Origin: Nitrospirota bacterium
Lineage (GTDB): Bacteria > Nitrospirota > Thermodesulfovibrionia > Thermodesulfovibrionales > UBA9159
Reading direction: 5' to 3'
NCBI GenBank assembly: GCA_021790195.1
Contig: JAJYIF010000020.1
Location: forward strand, 1-62,715
DNA length: 62,715 nucleotides
Under the pieces are notes generated by a model that ran no database searches, was not told the origin of the DNA, and worked only from the letters and a program-made list of their open reading frames with translations. Within the stretch, counting starts at the first letter, position 1. The number at the start of each line of letters is the position of its first letter. The position numbers and the translations under genes were made by a program. Shown one piece after another: positions 35,444 to 44,560 of the stretch.

Positions 35444-35560
35444 AAGCCTCTTTGACACGTCATATTATAGCAGCAGCGTTGCGGTAAATGTGCTGCAACT
35501 TCGCAGGGACCGTGATAGAATTAAGTTGGTGTATAAGGCTCAACCGACAGGGGTGGTCAA

Positions 35561-38500
35561 CTGGGAACTAAGCAGAAACTTCAGTATCTCTCACTTGTAA
35601 CGGTAATCCTCATCGGCGTTGCTCTTTCTTTTGCCGCGTTCACAGCTGCGTTGAAATCGGAGCGTGGCAAGATCTTATTTGAGTTCGAACATGGCGCTGA
35701 GGACAGATATGACGCATTGAGGAGAGAGATCGATTCTGACCTCTATGCCCTGGAGTCGATAGTCGCACTTTATGCCGCCTCGGAGGATGTCACGCGCGCC
35801 GAGTTCCGAGCTTTTGCAAGACGTTTGCTGCTCGGGAACGAAAGTATTCAGGCCCTCGAATGGATACCCCGCGTGACAGACGCTCAGAGGCACGCATATG
35901 AGGAGGCCGCAAGGAAGGACGGCTTCCCTGATTTCCGGATAACCGATCGTTTGTCTCAGGGAAAGATGATACGGTCCCCGCGTCTCAAGGAATATTATCC
36001 GGTATATTTTGTTGAACCCTACAAGGGCAACGAGGCCGCACTCGGTTTTGACCTCGCTTCAAATCCTGCCCGAAAGAAAGCCCTCGAAAGGTCGCGCGAT
36101 ACCGGAGAGACTTTATCGACCGGCCGCGTAGTGCTGGTGCAGAACGGCAAGATCGGCTTTCTGGTCTTTGATCCGGTATATAGACACGGTTCTCCGGGAA
36201 CAACCGTGCAGTCCCGGCGCAAGTATCTCGAAGGCTTTACACTCGGAGTTTTTAGAGTCGGAGACCTTGTAGAGAGGGCCTTCTCTTATATAAAGCCGGA
36301 GGGCATTTATACCTATGTCTACGACAAGTCTGCGCCCGTGGATGAAAGCTTCCTCTATTTTCATCCCCCGCGTACTGGGCGGACGAATGCCGAGCCGCCA
36401 GGCAGGGAGAGCATCGATGCGAAGAAGAACATTCTATTTGAGAAGACGCTCAAAGTGGCCGGAAGAGAATGGCTGATACAATGCCTGCCGTCGTCGGAAT
36501 ACATTGCAGAAAGAAAGACGTGGGAGCCCTGGGGAATCCTTTTGTCGGGACTCTTTTTTACGTGCCTTATAGCCGGCTTTATGATCTCAGGCATCAGGCA
36601 GGCAAGGAGTCTTTCTGATGCCAATCAGCGGTTATTGAATGAAATCACTGTGCGGAAACGGGCGCAGGAGATACTCGCGCGGAGCGAGGAGAGGTTCCGG
36701 AAGGTATTTGAAAAAGGTCCCGTGGGGATGCTCATGGTAGGGCCGGACCTTAAACTCGTAAAGGCAAACAGGTTTTTTTGCGAGATGATGGGATATAGCG
36801 AGGAGGAGCTAATAGGCCGGGTCATTAAAGACATAACTTTTCCTGACGACTTAGAGGAGAGTGAGAGAATGGCCGTGCGGCTCATCGGGGGAGAAATCCC
36901 GAACTTCCGGATCGAGAAGAGGTATGTCAGGAGGAATGGAGAGATCATCTGGGCCACCCTGACGGCAACGGTCATTCATACCGACGAAGGCGGCATGCTC
37001 TACGGCTTGGGGATGATCGAAGACATCAGTGAGCGAAAGAAGGCCGGGGAAGCCCTGCGCAGCAGCGAGGAGAGGTACCACTCCCTCTTTGAAAACATGC
37101 TCGAAGGATATGCCTATTGCAGGATGATTTTTGAGCATGACCTTCCTCAGGACTTTGTATATCTGGATGTCAACAGGTCGTTCGAGGGATTGACGGGATT
37201 GAAGGATGTGGTTGGTAAGAAGGTCAGCGAGGTAATTCCGGGCATAAGAGAGACATCTCCTGAGCTGTTGGAGACGTACGGCAGGGTTGCGCTGACCGGC
37301 AAACCCGAGAGGTTCGAGATATTTATCGGGTCACTCGGCATCTGGTTTTCGATTTCCGTTTACAGCACGGAAAAAGATCACTTTGTCGCGGTCTTCGACA
37401 ACATCACCGAGCGGAAGCAGCGCGAGAGGGAAATGAAGGCCATTTGTGACGTGAGCTCTGCCATGAGGGCCGCCCGCACGAGGGATGAGATGCTGCCTGT
37501 GATACTTGCCGAGGTAGTCAACATACTAAAGATGGAGGGAGCGGCCCTTGCCATGCGCGATACGGCCACGGGAGAGACTGTGATCGAGCTCGGCAGGAAA
37601 GACTGGGCGAGCTCGACAGGCCTTCGCCTTCCGCCGGGCGAGGGCATTGTGGGGCAAGTGATCTCGACAGGCAATGCATACGTGCACGATGATGTTCTCA
37701 GCGACCCTAACCTGAGCAGGCCGGACCTGATAGGGGACCTTTCCTGCATCGCCTGTGTTCCTCTCGTCTCGGAGGAGCAAATCATCGGGGCTCTCGTGGT
37801 GGGCCGCAGGACCCCGATTGTCAGTGAAGAGGTGAGACTTCTCACGGCCATAGGAGAGATTGCCGCAAACGCTATCCACAGGTCGACACTCCATGAGCAG
37901 ACCGAGCAACACCTGAAGAGGCTTTACGCCCTTCACGACATCGATTTGGCTATCTCTTCGAGCCTCGATCTGAGACTGACACTCAACATCTTCCTCCCTC
38001 ACGTCAAGACGCAGCTGGGTGTGGATGCGGCGGCTGTGCTGCTTCTCAACCCATATACGCAGACCCTGGAGTACGGGGCCGGCCTCGGGTTCCGCTCGCG
38101 GTCCGTCGAAGAGACGAGGATCAGATTGGGTGAGGATCACGCGGGCCTTGCGGCACTGGAGCGCCGGACCATAATCATTCCGGATGTCCTTGGAAAGACA
38201 GAGATGTGCGAGCACGCGAGAGGCCTTGAGGCAGACGCCTTTGTTTCTCACCATGTCGTTCCCCTTATCGTCAAGGGCCATGTGAAGGGCGTCCTCGAAG
38301 TCTTTCATCGTTCCCCTATCTATCCGGACAGGTCGTGGATGGATTATTTCGAGTCCCTTGCAGCGCAGGCGGCGATAGCGATAGACAATGCGTACCTCTT
38401 TAACGATCTGCAGCGCTCGAATGTCGAGCTTTTTCTTGCCTATGACGCCACTATTGAAGGCTGGTCCAGGGCGCTCGATATGCGGGACAGGGAGACCGAA

Positions 38501-39004
38501 GGCCATTCCCAGCGTGTCACCGGCATTACCGTGAAGATCGCCAGGGTCATGGGGATGGACGAGGCCGAGCTTGTCCATGTGAGGAGGGGGGCGCTGCTTC
38601 ATGATATCGGAAAGATGGGGATCCCGGACAGCATTCTTCTGAAGCCGGGGAAACTCGATGACGAAGAGTGGAAGGTTATGCGGCTGCATCCCGTTTATTC
38701 GCACCAACTGTTATCACCCATAGCTTTCCTGCAGCCGGCCCTCGATATCCCTTATTGTCACCACGAGAAGTGGGACGGCAGCGGCTATCCGCGCGGGTTG
38801 AAGGGAGAGAGCATTCCGCTTGGAGCGCGCATTTTTGCGGTAGTGGATGTATGGGACGCCCTGGCGTCCGACAGGCCGTACCGTCCTGCGTGGCCCAGGG
38901 AAAAGATCGTGGAGTATGTAAAGAATGAGGCCGGAAGGCATTTCGACCCGAAAGTGGTAGAGACATTTCTCAATCTGTACGATGAAAAGGAGATACAGGC
39001 GTAG
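35561..39004 (+). CDS. CHASE-PAS-PAS-GAF-GAF-HD-GYP sensor c-di-GMP phosphodiesterase
   Basis: A roughly 1147-residue membrane sensor. An N-terminal membrane helix (YLSLVTVILIGVALSFAAF) is followed by an extracytoplasmic CHASE domain, a second helix (GILLSGLFFTCLIAGFMISG), two PAS domains, two GAF domains and a C-terminal HD-GYP domain (HDIGKMGIPD, HHEKWDGSGYPRGLKG, DVWDAL). HD-GYP enzymes hydrolyse c-di-GMP. The frame contains no ATG, GTG or TTG upstream of TTG 35651, which would delete the first membrane helix. CTG at 35561 follows AGGGGTGG by four bases and keeps the helix, so I prefer it. It is transcribed divergently from the Mur ligase gene. Confidence 0.85.
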   Translation: MGTKQKLQYLSLVTVILIGVALSFAAFTAALKSERGKILFEFEHGAEDRYDALRREIDSDLYALESIVALYAASEDVTRAEFRAFARRLLLGNESIQALEWIPRVTDAQRHAYEEAARKDGFPDFRITDRLSQGKMIRSPRLKEYYPVYFVEPYKGNEAALGFDLASNPARKKALERSRDTGETLSTGRVVLVQNGKIGFLVFDPVYRHGSPGTTVQSRRKYLEGFTLGVFRVGDLVERAFSYIKPEGIYTYVYDKSAPVDESFLYFHPPRTGRTNAEPPGRESIDAKKNILFEKTLKVAGREWLIQCLPSSEYIAERKTWEPWGILLSGLFFTCLIAGFMISGIRQARSLSDANQRLLNEITVRKRAQEILARSEERFRKVFEKGPVGMLMVGPDLKLVKANRFFCEMMGYSEEELIGRVIKDITFPDDLEESERMAVRLIGGEIPNFRIEKRYVRRNGEIIWATLTATVIHTDEGGMLYGLGMIEDISERKKAGEALRSSEERYHSLFENMLEGYAYCRMIFEHDLPQDFVYLDVNRSFEGLTGLKDVVGKKVSEVIPGIRETSPELLETYGRVALTGKPERFEIFIGSLGIWFSISVYSTEKDHFVAVFDNITERKQREREMKAICDVSSAMRAARTRDEMLPVILAEVVNILKMEGAALAMRDTATGETVIELGRKDWASSTGLRLPPGEGIVGQVISTGNAYVHDDVLSDPNLSRPDLIGDLSCIACVPLVSEEQIIGALVVGRRTPIVSEEVRLLTAIGEIAANAIHRSTLHEQTEQHLKRLYALHDIDLAISSSLDLRLTLNIFLPHVKTQLGVDAAAVLLLNPYTQTLEYGAGLGFRSRSVEETRIRLGEDHAGLAALERRTIIIPDVLGKTEMCEHARGLEADAFVSHHVVPLIVKGHVKGVLEVFHRSPIYPDRSWMDYFESLAAQAAIAIDNAYLFNDLQRSNVELFLAYDATIEGWSRALDMRDRETEGHSQRVTGITVKIARVMGMDEAELVHVRRGALLHDIGKMGIPDSILLKPGKLDDEEWKVMRLHPVYSHQLLSPIAFLQPALDIPYCHHEKWDGSGYPRGLKGESIPLGARIFAVVDVWDALASDRPYRPAWPREKIVEYVKNEAGRHFDPKVVETFLNLYDEKEIQA

Positions 39005-39099
39005 TTATTCGCTCCGCTTGTCAACAGTTCAAAAGATCGTTGCCCCGTCTCCCTTCTTTAGCGCATACGGTCCGGTTTATTACAGGCGTCCGGTCTCAA

Positions 39100-39128
39100 T
39101 TGCGAAGGGTCTCTTTGTTTGATAGAGT
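39100..39128 (+). promoter_or_regulatory. Candidate sigma-70 promoter for the aldolase/phosphatase-ATPase run
   Basis: TTGCGA (39100-39105), 17 bases, then TAGAGT (39123-39128) lie about 38 bases upstream of the FBP aldolase/phosphatase ATG. Both boxes deviate from consensus in two to three positions, so this is a modest candidate. Confidence 0.35.
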
Positions 39129-39165
39129 GATTATAAAGGAGCGCACTCCTAAGGAGGAGAAGACT

Positions 39166-40260
39166 ATGGGCAAAGTGACGGTAAGCGTGATCAAGGCGGA
39201 TGTCGGCGGTTATGTCGGCCATTCCTCAATGCACCCTGACCTTATGAAGACGGCGGAAGACAGGCTGTCCAACGCCACTGAAAAGGGGGTGCTCATAGAC
39301 AGCCATGTCACAAGATGCGGCGACGACCTCGAGCTTATCATGACCCATGGTCGCGGAGTAGACAATGAGAAAATCCATAAGCTCGCATGGGACACCTTTG
39401 TTGCGTGCACAGAGGTGGCAAAGGACTTAAAACTGTACGGGGCGGGCCAGGACCTTCTGAAAGATTCTTTCTCGGGCACCGTAAAGGGGATGGGTCCCGG
39501 AGTCGCGGAGATGGAGTTCGAGGAGAGGAAAAGCGAGCCGATCATAGTGTTCATGGCCGACAAGACTTCCCCGGGGGCGTGGAACCTGCCGCTCTTCCGC
39601 ATATTCGCCGACCCCTTCAACACTGCGGGCCTCGTGATCGACCCGGCCATGCACGAAGGCTTTCGGTTCGAGGTCGTCGACGTATATAAGAACAAGAAGA
39701 TCATGCTCTCGACCCCGGAAGAGATCTACGATCTCCTTATGTTCATCGGCGCAATGAGGAGATTTATGATCAGAAACGTGTACAGGAAGGACGGGGTATT
39801 GACTGCGAGCGCCTCGACCCAGAAGCTGAGCCTGATCGCAGGGCGTTATGTAGGCAAGGACGACCCTGTCCTGATCGTGAGATGCCAATCGGGACTTCCC
39901 GCGGTCGGGGAAGTGCTCGAACCCTTCGTTTTCTCCCACCTTGTAGAGGGATGGATGCGCGGCTCACATCACGGTCCACTTATGCCGGTGCCGTTTTATG
40001 AGGCCAACCCTTCGAGGTTCGACGGACCTCCGAGAGTTATCGCCGCGGGATTTCAACTCTGCGGCGGAAAACTCATAGGTCCCAGAGATCTATTCGACGA
40101 CCCTGCCTTTGACGGCGCCCGGAAGAGGGCAAACGAGATAGCCGACTATCTCAGACATCACGGGCCGTTTGAGCCGCACAGGCTCGGTCTCGACGATCTT
40201 GAGTATACGACTATGCCGCAGCTGATGAAGAAGCTGGAAGACAGGTTTATGCCGGACTGA
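39166..40260 (+). CDS. fbp: Fructose-1,6-bisphosphate aldolase/phosphatase (class V)
   Basis: A 364-residue class V fructose-1,6-bisphosphatase of the archaeal/deep-branching bifunctional type, with N-terminal VIKADVGGYVGHSSMHP (metal and substrate residues), FMADKTSPGAWNLP and the PPRVIAAGFQLCGGKL loop. The enzyme condenses DHAP and GAP and then dephosphorylates the product, making gluconeogenesis one-way. ATG at 39166 is fixed by AAGGAGGA 10 bases upstream; the longer open frame from 39040 lacks family similarity. It is followed after 25 bases by the V-type ATPase operon. The presence suggests autotrophic or gluconeogenic growth. Confidence 0.95.
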   Translation: MGKVTVSVIKADVGGYVGHSSMHPDLMKTAEDRLSNATEKGVLIDSHVTRCGDDLELIMTHGRGVDNEKIHKLAWDTFVACTEVAKDLKLYGAGQDLLKDSFSGTVKGMGPGVAEMEFEERKSEPIIVFMADKTSPGAWNLPLFRIFADPFNTAGLVIDPAMHEGFRFEVVDVYKNKKIMLSTPEEIYDLLMFIGAMRRFMIRNVYRKDGVLTASASTQKLSLIAGRYVGKDDPVLIVRCQSGLPAVGEVLEPFVFSHLVEGWMRGSHHGPLMPVPFYEANPSRFDGPPRVIAAGFQLCGGKLIGPRDLFDDPAFDGARKRANEIADYLRHHGPFEPHRLGLDDLEYTTMPQLMKKLEDRFMPD

Positions 40261-40285
40261 CCGAACTGCAGAGAGGGGCGGTGCT

Positions 40286-40630
40286 ATGGGGAGCGATGTC
40301 CTTAAAGAGGTGATAGCGGCAGAGGCCGAGATACAGAGAAGCCTCGAGTCCGAAATAAAGGCGGCCGCTGACAGAATCGAAAAGATCAAAAGAGAGGTCG
40401 AACAGGAGATCGAGCGCGAGAAAGAAAGGATCGGGGAGTCCTGTGCCCTGATGCTCAAGGAGACGGAAAGGGAGGCGGAAGGCAGGGCCGCCAGTGTTGT
40501 TGCCGAAGCCTCTGAGAGGGCCGGCAATATCAGGGGGCTTAGCGGGGACGCCGTGAGGGAGGCGGTCCTGAGACATTTATGCCGCATACTGCCTGGAGAG
40601 GGCCGTGATAGTCAGGATGTCGAAGGTTGA
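40286..40630 (+). CDS. ntpF: V/A-type ATPase peripheral stalk subunit (H/G-like)
   Basis: A 114-residue, almost wholly helical, charged protein (repeating E/K/R-rich coiled coil over residues 8-85) at the head of the ATPase operon. Size, composition and position match the H (AhaH/NtpF-type) peripheral stalk subunit that pairs with subunit E. Its end overlaps the start of subunit I by 26 bases. The family is weakly conserved, so the call leans on context. Confidence 0.75.
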   Translation: MGSDVLKEVIAAEAEIQRSLESEIKAAADRIEKIKREVEQEIEREKERIGESCALMLKETEREAEGRAASVVAEASERAGNIRGLSGDAVREAVLRHLCRILPGEGRDSQDVEG

Positions 40631-42482
40631 GATCGTCGGACCAAAGGGCATGCTCCGGGAGGTGCTCGGTTTCCTGCGCGACCGGGGGATAATGCAGATC
40701 GAACCCGTCTTCAAAGGGTTTATAGAAAAGGAGGACGAGGAGCACATCCGTTCTTTCCTGCCGGACGAAAAGACACTCGGCGAACGGCTCTTTCTTGAAG
40801 ACCTGATTCGCAAGATCGATGAGCTCTCTTCGTATGTTCAAGAGGCCCCGGTAAGGACGATCTACATCGATCCCCTGTCGATACTTGATACCGTGGCCAC
40901 GACAATCGACAGACACATTGCCGGATGCAAGGAGCTCTTTGAAAGAAAAGAGAAGCTTGAAGGAGAAGCTTCCGAGCTCCATCGGTACCGCCTTTTTCTT
41001 AATGCCCTTGCCTCTCTTTTCAGGACTGCCGAGAGAACTCCCGACCTGGATTTCATAGGCCTGACCATAAAAGAACCCGGGATGGTGGGACGTGTCAGGA
41101 CGCTGCTTTCGCAGATAACGGACTGGGAGTTCGATCTGCTGACCGAGACGGCCGAGGACGGGACACTCGTCGGATTGATAACCATAGAAAAGAGCATGTC
41201 CGGCAAGGTCAAGAAGTCCTTGAGCAACGAACATATTCCCGAACTGACGTTTCCGCCTTCCTTCGAAGACCTGAGCTTCGCCGAAAAGATCGTTTACGTG
41301 CAGAAGAGGATTTCTCTTGTCTTATCCGAGAAGGAAGAGATAAACCGTAAGCTGGAGAGATTTGCTCACCGGTGGATGCCGATCTATACAAGAGTGAAGG
41401 AATGGTCGGAAGAGAGACTTTCGCTTTTGAGGACGGCCGCTTCGGTATTCGAGACGAGGATGTGTTTCTTTATCAACGGCTGGATTCCTTCCGGTGAGCT
41501 CGAAAAGGCCGGAAAGGACCTCGCGGATGTCTTTCGCGGAGAGGTTGCGGTCGAGGAGAAGGGGATATTCGAGGAGGACCTTGTCAGGGTCCCGGTCATC
41601 CTGAAGAACCCGCCTTATTTCAGGCCCTTCGAGCTGCTGGTGAGGTTCCTGCCGCTGCCACGCTACTCTTCCTTCGATCCCACGCCGTTCATAGGGATAT
41701 TCTTTCCGGTCTTCTTCGGCATGATTCTCGGCGACGCCGGATACGGCCTTTTGCTGGCAGGGCTGTCCCTGGTCATGAAAAGGAGGCTCCGCAAGAGAAA
41801 GGAGCTGAGGGACGCCTTTACGATATTGCTTATATGCTCGGTTTATGCGATCTTCTTCGGCATACTATACGGAGAATTCTTCGGCGAGCTCGGCAGCACG
41901 CTCTTCGGTCTCGCGCCGGTCTTCATCGAGAGGCGCAGCGCCATTAAGCCGATGATCCTGTTTTCTCTCTCCGTGGGCGTAGTCCATATTATCCTGGGTC
42001 TTACGATGGGGCTTGTGGCCGCGCTCAGAAGAAAAAGCAGGAGAGAGGCACTTTACAAGATCTCGATGATACTCATCACTGTCTGCATGATCGCTCTATT
42101 CGCATCGTTCTTCGAGGTCTTTCCGGGTCTTCTGGCGAGGCCGCTCATTATCGCCATACTCGTGCTCTCTCCATTTCTGTTTTTTTCGGGCGGTCTGCTT
42201 GCGCCACTCGAGCTTCTGAAGAGCATCGGGAATATTATCTCATATGTGAGGATCATGGCCATCGGACTCACATCCGTGCTCCTTGCATTTGCGGCAAACC
42301 GCATAGCCGGCATGACGGGCGACATTGTGATCGGCATAGTGGTCGCCAGCCTGCTCCATATTATAAATATCATCCTGGGTGTTTTTTCTCCTGCCATTCA
42401 TTCCCTGAGATTGCACTATGTGGAATTCTTCAGCAAGTTCCTTGAGCACGGCGGCAGGAGGTTTGAACCCCTGAGAAAGTAG
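40605..42482 (+). CDS. ntpI: V/A-type ATPase subunit I (subunit a)
   Basis: A 625-residue subunit with a cytoplasmic N-terminal half (long helices, dispersed coiled coil) and a C-terminal membrane half of about seven helices beginning at FFPVFFGMILGDAGYGLLL. The segment near NIISYVRIMAIGLTSVLLAFAANRIA carries the arginine that faces the rotor ring. It conducts ions at the interface with subunit K. GTG at 40605 follows GGAGAGGGCC; the ATG at 40617 is a second possible start. Confidence 0.93.
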   Translation: MIVRMSKVEIVGPKGMLREVLGFLRDRGIMQIEPVFKGFIEKEDEEHIRSFLPDEKTLGERLFLEDLIRKIDELSSYVQEAPVRTIYIDPLSILDTVATTIDRHIAGCKELFERKEKLEGEASELHRYRLFLNALASLFRTAERTPDLDFIGLTIKEPGMVGRVRTLLSQITDWEFDLLTETAEDGTLVGLITIEKSMSGKVKKSLSNEHIPELTFPPSFEDLSFAEKIVYVQKRISLVLSEKEEINRKLERFAHRWMPIYTRVKEWSEERLSLLRTAASVFETRMCFFINGWIPSGELEKAGKDLADVFRGEVAVEEKGIFEEDLVRVPVILKNPPYFRPFELLVRFLPLPRYSSFDPTPFIGIFFPVFFGMILGDAGYGLLLAGLSLVMKRRLRKRKELRDAFTILLICSVYAIFFGILYGEFFGELGSTLFGLAPVFIERRSAIKPMILFSLSVGVVHIILGLTMGLVAALRRKSRREALYKISMILITVCMIALFASFFEVFPGLLARPLIIAILVLSPFLFFSGGLLAPLELLKSIGNIISYVRIMAIGLTSVLLAFAANRIAGMTGDIVIGIVVASLLHIINIILGVFSPAIHSLRLHYVEFFSKFLEHGGRRFEPLRK

Positions 42483-42495
42483 GAAAGGAGGAGAC

Positions 42496-42714
42496 ATGGA
42501 AAAGGTATTGACATCTCTCGCGGCGGCCCTTGCCATAGGTCTCTCCGCCCTGGCAACCGCATGGGCGCAGTCGAGGATCGGGGCGGCGGGGGCGGGGACC
42601 CTGGCAGAAAAACCGGAACTGACCGGGACGGTCATTATCCTCGTCGCTATCCCGGAGACAATGGTGATACTCGGTTTCGTCGTGGCGTCGATGATCCTCT
42701 TTACGCTCAAATAG
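42496..42714 (+). CDS. ntpK: V/A-type ATPase subunit K (rotor ring)
   Basis: A 72-residue two-helix proteolipid. Helix 1 contains AWAQSRIGAAGAG and helix 2 contains the ion-carrying Glu54 in VAIPETMVILG. Gln25 in helix 1 and Thr55 next to Glu54 match residues associated with Na+ binding in some c/K rings, but this is not decisive. The loop is AEKPEL. The short two-helix form, not the duplicated four-helix form of Enterococcus, is present. AGGAAAGGAGGAG precedes the ATG, as expected for a subunit needed in many copies. Confidence 0.92.
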   Translation: MEKVLTSLAAALAIGLSALATAWAQSRIGAAGAGTLAEKPELTGTVIILVAIPETMVILGFVVASMILFTLK

Positions 42715-42715
42715 A

Positions 42716-43282
42716 ATGGGTCGCAGCGAACTCATCGAGGCCCTGCGCAGAGAAGGCGAAGAGAAGAGGCGGTCCATCCGTCGTCAGGCGGAGGAAGAGG
42801 CGGACAGAATCAGGAGGAATGCCGCCGAAGAAATAGAACGGTTAAGGCAGGAGTTGAGAGACCTTCAAGCCGCCGCAGTCAGAGAAAGGTGTGATGCTTT
42901 ACTTTCGGAAGCCCGCAGGAAGGCGCGGATGCTCCTTCTTGCTGCGCACGAGGAGTTGTCGGAGCGGCTCCGGCGGGAGGCGTTCGGGAGTCTCGACCGC
43001 CTGAGAGAAGGAAGTTATGCGGACGTCTTTCGCGGACTCGTAGCGGAGCTGCCGGCTTATAGATGGCAGGTTGTGACGGTCAATCCCGAGGATGAGGAGA
43101 TGGCGAAGGGATATTTCCCGGAGGCGGAGATCATATCGGACAGCGGTATTTCCGGAGGTCTGGACGTTGCAGAAAAGGGAGGGGCGGTCCGCATTGTGAA
43201 CACCTTCGAAAAACGGCTTGAAAATTTATGGGAGGACTTTCTCCCGGAGTTGATCAGGGATGTCTGCGAGAAGACGGGCTGA
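42716..43282 (+). CDS. ntpE: V/A-type ATPase subunit E (peripheral stalk)
   Basis: A 188-residue protein with an N-terminal charged coiled coil (about 1-90) and a globular C-terminal domain (YRWQVVTVNPEDEEM, ISGGLDVAEKGGAVRIVNTFEKRL) typical of subunit E. With the H-like subunit it forms the stator stalk that holds the A3B3 head. It begins one base after the subunit K stop. Confidence 0.88.
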   Translation: MGRSELIEALRREGEEKRRSIRRQAEEEADRIRRNAAEEIERLRQELRDLQAAAVRERCDALLSEARRKARMLLLAAHEELSERLRREAFGSLDRLREGSYADVFRGLVAELPAYRWQVVTVNPEDEEMAKGYFPEAEIISDSGISGGLDVAEKGGAVRIVNTFEKRLENLWEDFLPELIRDVCEKTG

Positions 43283-44243
43283 AATGGAGCTTTTGAGAAA
43301 AGTCGGGGAAGGCGAGTATCCGACCGATTATCTCCTTTCTAGGATAAGGGCGAGGAGGACTTTGATGATCACTGACTGGAGACGCCTTCTCCTTGGCGAA
43401 CCCATTCGGGACCTGGTTCTCTTCCGATACGGCCCTGTGCCGGACGAGGACCCGGAAGCGGTCTGGAGGTTTCTTTTGAAGGAATTCGGTTCGGTTTACT
43501 TCCAGATGAACAAAGACCTGCGCTCCTTTTTTGCTCCCTTTTTTCTTTACGCGGAACTCAGGACCGTTTATATCTGTCTCAGATACGCCAAAGGAGGACA
43601 GGGCGGAAAGGCCGGGAGGCTCCTCTCTTTCAGTCTCCTTTCCGGAAAAATCAGGGAGATCCTTGGGGGCGGATGGGAGCTGCCTTTAATAGTCGATAGG
43701 CTTGGGGAGCTGCTGTCGCAGCTTTCGAAGGGCTTGGGAGGCCTCGGGACTATCCTTGAAAAAAGGGGTCTGCGCGGATTAGAACAGCGGGTCACAACTG
43801 CCTATCTCGAATATGTGGTTCATTCCGGCCTTGATCCGCTCATGAAAGAGTTTTTCGTCTCCATAATCGATTCGAGGAATGTCCTATCCCTTTACAAATA
43901 TATCAGGTCAAGGGGAAAGACTGCCCCTCAGTTCATAGAGGGCGGCAGAATAACGGAAAAGATATATACAGGCATAGCGGTAAAGAGTGACGGCTCCGCT
44001 TTAGAGCATCTTCTTCTCAGACTTACAGGGGTCCGGATTGAAGACCAAGGAATTGCGACGGTTGAGAGTTCTCTTTACAAAATGACGACGCGATTACTGA
44101 GAAGGGCCGGAAGGGAACCCTTGTGCGCCGGAGTGATACTCGATTATCTCTGGAGATGTTCGCTCGAAGCTAGGAACCTCAGCGTTCTTCTTTACGGAAG
44201 CGGTATTGAGAAGGAAGTGCTTGCAGCCGAGATAGTCCAATGA
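43260..44243 (+). CDS. ntpC: V/A-type ATPase subunit C (d-like)
   Basis: A 327-residue, mostly helical protein of the vATP-synthase AC39/subunit C family, which caps the K ring and connects it to the central shaft. ATG at 43260 lies inside the subunit E gene; ATG at 43284 (MELLRKVGEGEYPTDYLLSR), directly after the E stop, is an equally good start. It overlaps the F subunit gene by 4 bases. Confidence 0.85.
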   Translation: MSARRRAEMELLRKVGEGEYPTDYLLSRIRARRTLMITDWRRLLLGEPIRDLVLFRYGPVPDEDPEAVWRFLLKEFGSVYFQMNKDLRSFFAPFFLYAELRTVYICLRYAKGGQGGKAGRLLSFSLLSGKIREILGGGWELPLIVDRLGELLSQLSKGLGGLGTILEKRGLRGLEQRVTTAYLEYVVHSGLDPLMKEFFVSIIDSRNVLSLYKYIRSRGKTAPQFIEGGRITEKIYTGIAVKSDGSALEHLLLRLTGVRIEDQGIATVESSLYKMTTRLLRRAGREPLCAGVILDYLWRCSLEARNLSVLLYGSGIEKEVLAAEIVQ

Positions 44244-44560
44244 AAAAGGTTGCGTTCATTACTACTTCGGATGCTGAATTCGGGTTCAGTCTGGCAGGCG
44301 TGATACAGCGTATCTCGCGCGGGGAAGACGCTTTAGAGCTTCTGAAGGAGCTGACGTCCCGGCCCGAGATAGGGCTCGTAGTTCTCGATGAGCGATTAAT
44401 AGAAGGCATAACGGAGGAGAAACTCCGGGAGATCGAGCAACAATGGCATGGGATCCTGCTCGTTCTTCCGGCGCCTGAAAGGCCTGCGGTCCCTGCCGAG
44501 GATTATATTCAACGGATGATTCAGAGGGCCATAGGATATCATGTGAGGCTGCAGCTATGA
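44240..44560 (+). CDS. ntpG: V/A-type ATPase subunit F
   Basis: A 106-residue Rossmann-like protein starting MKKVAFITTSDAEFGFSLAGV, with GLVVLDERLIEGI and LVLPAPE, the layout of subunit F in the central shaft. It overlaps subunits C and A by 4 bases at both ends. Confidence 0.9.
   Translation: MKKVAFITTSDAEFGFSLAGVIQRISRGEDALELLKELTSRPEIGLVVLDERLIEGITEEKLREIEQQWHGILLVLPAPERPAVPAEDYIQRMIQRAIGYHVRLQL

Noticed and set aside
37526-38707. 393-codon open frame opposite the HD-GYP sensor gene
   Set aside because: It mirrors the coding frame of GAF and HD-GYP domains; long antisense frames are expected at this GC content.
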